Shown here: positions 22,396 to 27,997 of the stretch, in pieces
Position numbering within the stretch: the first letter of the stretch is position 1
How the letters are laid out: each line of letters begins with the position of its first letter
Source of the DNA: an uncultured Clostridia bacterium
GTDB taxonomy: Bacteria; Bacillota; Clostridia; RUG12999
Reading direction: 5' to 3'
Assembly: GCA_949739095.1 (NCBI GenBank)
Contig: CATIYX010000230.1
Location: forward strand, 1-27,997
DNA: 27,997 nucleotides
Made by a program: the position numbers and the translations under genes
Notes under the pieces: generated by a model
Seen by the model: only the letters and a program-made list of their open reading frames with translations
Database searches by the model: none
What the model was told of the DNA's origin: nothing

Positions 22396-22725
22396 ATGGA
22401 AGGAATTACCACGATTGGTCCGGGCAGTCTGGTATCGGAAGCATTGAAAATTCATCATGATGGCTACCGTCTGATTCAAATTTGTGCAACGAAGATTGAG
22501 GATGAATATGAAATCACCTATTCGTTCGGGAAAGACTATGACATGATTGGACTTCGAATGCGGGTAATGCCGGGCGCTGAAATCATGAGTATCAGCAATA
22601 TATATGCGCCAGCATTTCTATATGAAAATGAAATACAGGACCTTTTTGGTATCAAAGTGAAGTTGATGACGTTAGATTATGAGGGAAACCTCTACCGAAT
22701 TGAACATAAAAAGCCGTTTCAGTAA
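22396..22725 (+). CDS. echD: Ech hydrogenase subunit D, NuoC-like
   Basis: EchD is the NuoC-like subunit that helps hold the large subunit in the complex; it has no cofactor. The 109-residue protein begins MEGITTIGPGSLVSEALKIH. It shows the NuoC-type stretch MPGAEIMSISNIYAPAFLYENEIQDLFGI, of which NEIQDLFGI is the most characteristic part. AAGGAGG lies 9 bases before ATG 22396, and echC ends at 22391. Recognition rests on this motif and on position in the operon. Confidence 0.88.
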   Translation: MEGITTIGPGSLVSEALKIHHDGYRLIQICATKIEDEYEITYSFGKDYDMIGLRMRVMPGAEIMSISNIYAPAFLYENEIQDLFGIKVKLMTLDYEGNLYRIEHKKPFQ

Positions 22726-22760
22726 ACGGTAGGAAAATGGATATGAAATGAGGGAGAAGT

Positions 22761-23840
22761 ATGTCAGTACGTAGTGTAGTGCCATTTGGACCACAACATC
22801 CTGTCCTGCCGGAACCGATTCATCTAGATTTGGTTTTGGAGGATGAAAAAGTCATAGAAGCGATTCCTTCCATTGGATTTGTACACCGTGGACTGGAAAA
22901 ATTGGTTGAGAAGAAAGATTTTCAGGAATATGTTTATGTGGCAGAACGTATCTGCGGCATTTGTAGTTTCATGCATGGCATGGGTTATTGCAGTGCTGTT
23001 GAGAATATTATGGACATCACTGTTCCGCCGCGCGCAAACTATTTACGGACGATTTGGTGCGAAATGTCGCGTATTCACAGTCATTTGCTATGGTTAGGAT
23101 TGTTGGCGGATGCATTTGGATTTGAAAGCCTGTTTATGCAGTCGTGGCGGATGCGTGAAAAAATTTTGGATATGTTTGAAATGTCTACAGGCGGAAGGGT
23201 TATTTTTTCTGTCAATAAGGTCGGCGGTGTCCGCAAAGATATGGACCAGGAGATGCTGCGTGAATTTTTGAAAGTTTTTGATGGCATTGAACAGGATTTG
23301 AAGGTGCTCACAAAAACATTTTTGGAGGACTATGCCGTTAACGGCAGACTGCGTGATGTTGGTGTGTTGACACGGCAGCAAGCGCACGATTTGGGTGCAG
23401 TAGGACCGTTTATGCGTTCCAGTGGCATTGCGCTGGATAATCGTAAGCTGGGATATGCTGCATATCCTGAACTGGACTTTGAACCGATTACCAGCGATGT
23501 TGGCGATTGCTATGCGCGCTGCGACGTTCGGATTCGGGAAATCTTCCAGTCTATTGATTTGATTCGTCAAGCGGCTGCAAAAATTCCGGAAGGAGAACTT
23601 GCAGCAGCGGCGAAAGGATTTCCACAAGGCGAACATTTCATGCGTGTGGAACAACCGCGCGGTGAGGCAATTTATTATGTGAAAGCGAACGGTACGAAAT
23701 TTCTGGACCGGGTGCGTGTACGCACCCCCACCTTTGCAAACTTGCCGGGTATGCTGGAAACATTGAAAGGCTGTCAGCTTGCAGATGTGCCGATTTTGAT
23801 TTTGACAATTGACCCATGTATTAGCTGTACAGAGAGGTAA
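22761..23840 (+). CDS. echE: Ech hydrogenase large subunit, NiFe-site protein
   Basis: EchE carries the NiFe(CN)2CO active site that makes or oxidises H2. The 359-residue product has the N-terminal metal motif ERICGICSF (Cys65, Cys68) and the C-terminal motif IDPCISCTER (Cys353, Cys356). The protein stops three residues after the last cysteine, so there is none of the C-terminal extension that most NiFe large subunits lose by proteolysis. FVHRGLEKL and VRVRTPTFANLPGM are typical of group 4/NuoD-like proteins. ATG 22761 follows GAGGGAGAAG. The match of both CxxC motifs and gene order with Ech makes this firm. Confidence 0.96.
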   Translation: MSVRSVVPFGPQHPVLPEPIHLDLVLEDEKVIEAIPSIGFVHRGLEKLVEKKDFQEYVYVAERICGICSFMHGMGYCSAVENIMDITVPPRANYLRTIWCEMSRIHSHLLWLGLLADAFGFESLFMQSWRMREKILDMFEMSTGGRVIFSVNKVGGVRKDMDQEMLREFLKVFDGIEQDLKVLTKTFLEDYAVNGRLRDVGVLTRQQAHDLGAVGPFMRSSGIALDNRKLGYAAYPELDFEPITSDVGDCYARCDVRIREIFQSIDLIRQAAAKIPEGELAAAAKGFPQGEHFMRVEQPRGEAIYYVKANGTKFLDRVRVRTPTFANLPGMLETLKGCQLADVPILILTIDPCISCTER

Positions 23841-23845
23841 TTGAT

Positions 23846-24232
23846 ATGAATATGATGAATTTTACAAGAATTGTCTTGAAAAACTTATTTTCAAAACCAG
23901 CTACGCGTAATTATCCGGCGCAGCCAAAGGAATTTTTTGCGCGGACGCGAGGACATGTGGAAATTGAAATTCAGGCTTGTATTTTTTGTGGATTATGCTC
24001 TAAAAAATGTCCCACTGGAGCAATTACAGTAGAGCGCGGAGAAAAAAAGTGGTCCATTGAACGATTTGGATGCATTCAGTGCGGTTATTGTGTGGAAAGC
24101 TGTCCGAAAAAATGTTTATGTATGTGTCCGCCGTATCCGCAGCCGGAAGCACAGAAACCAACGGAAGCTTATGTCCAACCAGAGCTGGAACCGATAGAGA
24201 AAAGCGAAAAGCTGGATAGGGCAGAACAATAA
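23846..24232 (+). CDS. echF: Ech hydrogenase ferredoxin-like subunit, NuoI-like
   Basis: EchF passes electrons between soluble ferredoxin and EchC through two 4Fe-4S clusters. Of 128 residues, Cys45/48/51/55 (CIFCGLCSKKCP) and Cys76/79/82/86 (CIQCGYCVESCP) form the two cluster sites. A further CLCMC and a Pro/Glu-rich tail of about 35 residues follow, ending DRAEQ; the tail is longer and more acidic than I expect for this subunit. The start may be ATG 23846 or one of the next ATGs (23852, 23855); GAGAGG lies upstream. It ends the ech block, and a 170-bp gap separates it from hypA. Confidence 0.93.
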   Translation: MNMMNFTRIVLKNLFSKPATRNYPAQPKEFFARTRGHVEIEIQACIFCGLCSKKCPTGAITVERGEKKWSIERFGCIQCGYCVESCPKKCLCMCPPYPQPEAQKPTEAYVQPELEPIEKSEKLDRAEQ

Positions 24233-24275
24233 GACAGAAATGAGAGGCGGGTCACAAATGGGGTCCGGCTCTTCA

Positions 24276-24297
24276 TTATTATGAATGTCCATAATAA
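24276..24297. other. AT-rich hairpin between echF and hypA
   Basis: TTATTATG (24276-24283) and CATAATAA (24290-24297) form a perfect 8-bp stem with a 6-nt loop. No T-run follows. It could mark mRNA processing or be chance in AT-rich sequence. Confidence 0.35.
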
Positions 24298-24402
24298 CAG
24301 GGGACTATTTGGCGTTTAGAAAGTGAGGAAACATCACAACTAAAGTATATTCTTGTAGGAAAGCTTTGTAAAAAAATGAATCAAGAAAGAAGGAAATAAA
24401 TC

Positions 24403-24744
24403 ATGCATGAATATCATGAAGCAATCCATATTATTGAACATGCAGTAGACCAAGCGAAAGCAGAAGGAAAAAATAAAGTCACAAAAATTAACTTAGTAAT
24501 TGGAGAAAGTTCCGGTTTCTCTGGTGATAGTATCCGTCTACATTTTGAAGAAGCAGCGGTTGGTACTATTTGCGAAGGAGCAGAAATTTGTGTGAAACCG
24601 GTTAAGACAATGTTGCGCTGTCCGAACTGCCGCGAATTGTTTGCACGCCGTCCGTTTCATTTTGAGTGTCCGCACTGCGGTACGGAAGGGGAACCGAGTG
24701 AGGTCGGAAAGGAAATGGCAATAGAAAGCATCGAAGCGCAATGA
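24403..24744 (+). CDS. hypA: Hydrogenase nickel insertion protein HypA
   Basis: HypA works with HypB to place nickel in the NiFe site. The 113-residue protein keeps the N-terminal MHE motif (His2 binds nickel) and a zinc site made of CPNC (Cys73, Cys76) and CPHC (Cys89, Cys92). AGAAGGAAATAAATC precedes ATG 24403. The stop overlaps hypF as ATGA. HypB is not seen in the window, so it may lie downstream or elsewhere. Confidence 0.94.
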   Translation: MHEYHEAIHIIEHAVDQAKAEGKNKVTKINLVIGESSGFSGDSIRLHFEEAAVGTICEGAEICVKPVKTMLRCPNCRELFARRPFHFECPHCGTEGEPSEVGKEMAIESIEAQ

Positions 24745-27002
24745 CATGCCGTGTGAAAGCCATTGGTGTGGTGCAGGGAGTGGGATTTCGTCCCTATACT
24801 GCGCGTCTGGCGCAACGGTTGGGTTTATGCGGCAGTGTACGCAATTGTGGTGGCATTGTTGAGATTATGTTACAAGGCGAAAAAACACAAATTGCAGCAT
24901 TTTTGCAACAACTGGAGAAGGAGCCGCCGGAGGGAGCAATGATTCTTCGTTTGGAAACAGAGTGGCTTGAGGAGCAACCGTTGTTGAAAGAGTTTATAAT
25001 CTTACCTAGTGGTGGAACAACGCAGGAAATGCCTATTCTGCCGCCAGATTTACCCACATGTAACAGGTGTCTGAAGGAACTTTATGCACCGGATAACAGG
25101 CGCAGTCAACATCCCTTTATTAGCTGCACTGCATGTGGACCACGCTATAGTATCATGGAACGCATTCCATATGACAGGGAAACGACTACCATGTCTGATT
25201 TCCCACTGTGCGATGACTGTGCGGAGGAATATCAGCGTGATGTGCGGCGTATGCATGCCCAAACCATTTCCTGCCATGACTGTGGACCGCAGCTTTTATT
25301 TGAAGAAAATGATGGCGAATGGAATGGAGAAGTCGCTTTATGCCGTGCAGCAGAGAAGCTGAAGCAAGGCGGAATAATTGCTGTTAAAGGCATTGGTGGC
25401 TATCAGTTTGCCTGCTGTCCTGACATAGAAACAGCAGTGGGGCGACTACGACAAACTAAAAATCGAAAAAAGAAGCCACTTGCTGTTATGTTTCCTGCGA
25501 TGGAGACTATCCGTATGTTCTGTCAAGTGAATACAGAAGAACAGAAACTGTTGGAAAGTCAGGCGCGTCCTATCGTTCTGCTGAAAAAAAGAACGGAATG
25601 CTTTTGCAAAGAACTGACAGAAAACAGCGCATTTATTGGTGCATTTTTGCCATACTCACCGCTACACCATTTGCTTACCGAACAGTGTGGTCCGCTTGTT
25701 GTTACAAGCGGAAATAGGAGCGGAGAACCGCTTATTGTGCAGGACAAACAAATGTTGGAACAATTTTCTGCACAGTTGGACGGCGTATTGTATCATAAGC
25801 GGCGTATCATGGTACCATTGGATGATTCTGTTGCACAGGTTTTATGCGGAGAACGACAGTTGATTCGGCGCAGTCGCGGCTATGTGCCGCTACCCATTTT
25901 GACAAAGCAGACCTTTCCTGTGCCTATTTTAGCAGCAGGCGGCGATTTAAAAGCCAGCTTTTGTCTGGCGAAGGGAAACCGTGCCTATTTAAGCCAGTAT
26001 TTAGGCGATATGGAAGGCCGGAATGTGGCTAAAATGTATGACCAAGAGCTAAACAGAATGCAAAATTTATTTGGCATTCAGCCTGCAGCAGTTGTGTGTG
26101 ACATGCATACGGCATATCATTCCGTGAAACGTGTGCAGGAAATTGCCGATGAACGAAAAATTCCACTTTTAAAGGTGCAGCATCACCATGCTCATGCCGC
26201 TTCAGTAATGGCTGAACATGGGTTGTCATCCTGCATTGGCGTGTGCTTTGATGGGACAGGATATGGACCGGATGGTAGTGTTTGGGGCGGAGAATTTTTG
26301 TTATGCAAGGAAGAAACTATGCGGCGGGTGGGATGTTTAGAGCCTATTTCACTTTGTGGTGGCGACCGTGTGGCAAAAGATGCACAGCTTTGTGCACTCT
26401 GCCATCTCAGTGATGCAGGACTGTCCGGCGATACACCGGATTTTCCGCTTGTACAGGCGGCAATTAGGCATCAAGTTAATACCAGTATTTCTACCAGTGC
26501 CGGACGTTTTTTTGACGCAGTTAGCTTTTTGCTGGGCGTGGGACAGGAAAATACTTATGAGGGTGAATGTGCGTCAGCATTGGAACAGGTAGCATTTCGG
26601 GCACTTGAAACTGGAAAAGTGAAAACCGAACTGTTCCGTTTCGAGATTAAAAAGTACAAGGATTTGTGGCAAATTCAGCGCAAAGCATATATAGATTATT
26701 TAGCAGAGAAATCTGTTACCAACATAGACAGAGACTGGCTGGCATTGGAATTTCATCTCGCATTGGCAGAAGCTGTTGTAGATGTGTGCAGCTATATCCG
26801 GCAGGAGTCGGGAGAAAACAATGTGGCGCTTAGCGGCGGGGTTTTTACCAACCGTATTTTGACAGAACAGTGTATATCCCTACTGAAAAAACAAGGATTT
26901 CAGATTTATCTGAACCGCGCTGTGCCGTCAGGAGATGGCGGAATATGTCTGGGACAGGCATGGGTAGCGGCGAAACGGTTAATAAGAGAACAAAATAAAT
27001 GA
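24741..27002 (+). CDS. hypF: Carbamoyltransferase HypF
   Basis: HypF uses carbamoyl phosphate and ATP to load a carbamoyl group on HypE, the source of the cyanide ligands of the NiFe site. The 753-residue protein shows its four domains in order: acylphosphatase (residues 1-90, GVVQGVGFRP with Arg17, and Asn35), double zinc finger (CNRC, CTAC, CDDC, CHDC, about 107-185), a YrdC-like domain (about 200-375, with IIAVKGIGGYQFACC), and a Kae1-like C-terminal part with QHHHAHAASVMAEHG and GGVFTNRILTEQ. All cysteine pairs are intact. It begins with ATG 24741 overlapping the hypA stop. Confidence 0.96.
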   Translation: MTCRVKAIGVVQGVGFRPYTARLAQRLGLCGSVRNCGGIVEIMLQGEKTQIAAFLQQLEKEPPEGAMILRLETEWLEEQPLLKEFIILPSGGTTQEMPILPPDLPTCNRCLKELYAPDNRRSQHPFISCTACGPRYSIMERIPYDRETTTMSDFPLCDDCAEEYQRDVRRMHAQTISCHDCGPQLLFEENDGEWNGEVALCRAAEKLKQGGIIAVKGIGGYQFACCPDIETAVGRLRQTKNRKKKPLAVMFPAMETIRMFCQVNTEEQKLLESQARPIVLLKKRTECFCKELTENSAFIGAFLPYSPLHHLLTEQCGPLVVTSGNRSGEPLIVQDKQMLEQFSAQLDGVLYHKRRIMVPLDDSVAQVLCGERQLIRRSRGYVPLPILTKQTFPVPILAAGGDLKASFCLAKGNRAYLSQYLGDMEGRNVAKMYDQELNRMQNLFGIQPAAVVCDMHTAYHSVKRVQEIADERKIPLLKVQHHHAHAASVMAEHGLSSCIGVCFDGTGYGPDGSVWGGEFLLCKEETMRRVGCLEPISLCGGDRVAKDAQLCALCHLSDAGLSGDTPDFPLVQAAIRHQVNTSISTSAGRFFDAVSFLLGVGQENTYEGECASALEQVAFRALETGKVKTELFRFEIKKYKDLWQIQRKAYIDYLAEKSVTNIDRDWLALEFHLALAEAVVDVCSYIRQESGENNVALSGGVFTNRILTEQCISLLKKQGFQIYLNRAVPSGDGGICLGQAWVAAKRLIREQNK

Positions 27003-27013
27003 AGGTGATGAAC

Positions 27014-27226
27014 ATGTGTGTGGCAATGCCCGGAACAGTAGTGAAGTTAGAAGGAACAACGGCAACCGTTGATTTTCAGGGGAATTTGGTGCGGGCAGAG
27101 GCAGGACTGGTACAGGTCAAAGAAGGCGACCGTGTTTTGGTTCACGCCGGATGTATTTTACAAGTTATGAGCAAGCAAGAAAGCGATGAATTGCTCGCGC
27201 TGTTGGAGGAAATGGAACAGTTATGA
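27014..27226 (+). CDS. hypC: Hydrogenase assembly chaperone HypC
   Basis: HypC carries the iron-cyanide/carbonyl unit with HypD and delivers it to the large subunit. The family needs a cysteine directly after the start methionine. Only ATG 27014 gives that (MCVAMPGTVVKLEG), and AAGGTGA lies 5 bases upstream. The longer frame from 26999, which overlaps hypF as ATGA, would bury the cysteine at position 7 and is rejected. The protein has 70 residues, a small beta barrel and a C-terminal helix. The stop overlaps the hypD ATG at 27223. Confidence 0.92.
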   Translation: MCVAMPGTVVKLEGTTATVDFQGNLVRAEAGLVQVKEGDRVLVHAGCILQVMSKQESDELLALLEEMEQL

Positions 27227-27997
27227 GGCGGATAACACAATTTTTGAAAGAGTATGCAGGACCTCCTTTGCGCTTGATGGAGGTTTGCGGAACACATACC
27301 GCAGCGATTGCACAGACCGGACTGAAAAGTTTGCTTTCGCCACAGATTACGCTTGTTTCCGGTCCGGGATGCCCTGTCTGCGTGACGGTAACAAGCTATA
27401 TTGACCGGCTGGTGGCGCTGTCCATGGAACGAACTGTTGTGACATTTGGAGATATGCTGCGAGTGCCGGGCAGCCGTATGAGCCTGAACGATGCGCGGTC
27501 GGTCGGTGGACGCGTTCAAATGGTATATTCTCCGATGGATGCGCTGCGTCTGGCAGAGCAGCAAAAGGAAGAACAGTTTGTGTTTGCAGCAGTTGGATTT
27601 GAAACAACTGCGCCCATTTATGCAATGCTATTGGAACATATGCAGCGTGAAAGTATTACAAATTTATCGTTGTTAACATCGCTAAAAACCATGCCATCGG
27701 TGATTGATTGGATTTGCACCAATCAAAAGCATGGAATAGATGGATTTTTAGCACCGGGGCATGTTAGTGTGGTGACAGGTAGCGATTATTTTATTCCATT
27801 ATCAGAAAAATATAGATTACCCTTTGCAGTGGCAGGGTTTGATGGTATGCAATTGCTGGCGGCAATTTATACATTGGTACAACGGCAGGGACAAGCAGGT
27901 GTTGTGAATTTATATCAATCTGCTGTTACACCGGAGGGAAATCAACAGGCACAGCAAATGGTGCAGAAATATTTTATACCATGTGCGGCGGCGTGGC
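27223..27997 (+). CDS. hypD: Hydrogenase assembly protein HypD, N-terminal part (runs off window)
   Basis: HypD is the 4Fe-4S scaffold protein on which the Fe(CN)2CO group is built, together with HypC. About 258 residues are visible from ATG 27223, which overlaps the hypC stop. The signatures are RLMEVCGTHT (Cys22), GPGCPVCVT (Cys50, Cys53), AAVGFETTAP and LAPGHVSVVTG. The frame is open to the last base. The remaining third, with the 4Fe-4S cysteines, lies beyond the window, as hypE probably does. Confidence 0.95.
   Translation, partial: MRRITQFLKEYAGPPLRLMEVCGTHTAAIAQTGLKSLLSPQITLVSGPGCPVCVTVTSYIDRLVALSMERTVVTFGDMLRVPGSRMSLNDARSVGGRVQMVYSPMDALRLAEQQKEEQFVFAAVGFETTAPIYAMLLEHMQRESITNLSLLTSLKTMPSVIDWICTNQKHGIDGFLAPGHVSVVTGSDYFIPLSEKYRLPFAVAGFDGMQLLAAIYTLVQRQGQAGVVNLYQSAVTPEGNQQAQQMVQKYFIPCAAAW

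Noticed and set aside
26999..27013. Upstream hypC start overlapping the hypF stop.
   Set aside because: HypC needs Cys as second residue; only ATG 27014 provides this, with its own ribosome binding site.
1..27997. CRISPR arrays, insertion sequences, phage genes, selenocysteine genes.
   Set aside because: None seen on reading; the peroxidase uses a cysteine codon and no transposase or integrase motifs occur.

Overview
The window looks like chromosome of a low-GC, anaerobic Firmicute, most likely a clostridial or Lachnospiraceae-type organism. The clues are strong AGGAGG-type ribosome binding sites, moderately AT-rich sequence, the MEP isoprenoid gene ispE, a SpoVB-type membrane protein, a glgBCDAP operon with the Firmicutes-type GlgC/GlgD pair, and an energy-converting Ech [NiFe] hydrogenase. 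I see no phage, insertion sequence or CRISPR array.

Layout. (1) 1-3217: 3' end of radA, then ispE, a GntR/FCD regulator and a YfbR-type HD 5'-nucleotidase, all on +, closed by a terminator. (2) 3304-5191 on the minus strand: a SpoVB/MurJ-like flippase and a 66-residue hypothetical protein with its own terminator. (3) 5321-6047: a cysteine-type glutathione peroxidase and tRNA-Leu(UAG) with a perfect consensus promoter and a strong terminator. (4) 6048-6906: an AT-rich gene-poor stretch with several hairpins and one orphan ORF fragment. (5) 6907-17943: the glycogen locus glgB-glgC-glgD, a 525-bp structured non-coding gap, glgA-glgP, then a GH13 amylase/neopullulanase; it is closed by a 17-bp bidirectional terminator. 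(6) 18079-18366, minus: an unknown 95-residue protein. (7) 18409-19073: a gene-poor leader ending in a consensus promoter and a perfect palindrome. (8) 19074-27997: echABCDEF followed by hypA, hypF, hypC and the 5' part of hypD, which runs off the window.

The glycogen block is a complete store-and-use set: GlgC/GlgD make ADP-glucose, GlgA polymerises it, GlgB branches it, GlgP phosphorolyses it, and the GH13 enzyme trims oligosaccharides. The Ech block encodes a six-subunit membrane complex that couples ferredoxin/H2 chemistry to ion movement, with most of the Hyp machinery needed to build its NiFe centre.

The least explained part is the glgD-glgA gap (11512-12035). It holds a promoter, two near-identical 30-bp promoter/dyad elements, three hairpins (one of 21 bp with G-U wobbles), a 36-codon ORF and a terminator-like hairpin just before the glgA ribosome binding site. 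It may be a regulatory leader RNA or a separate small RNA; I could not match it to a known class.
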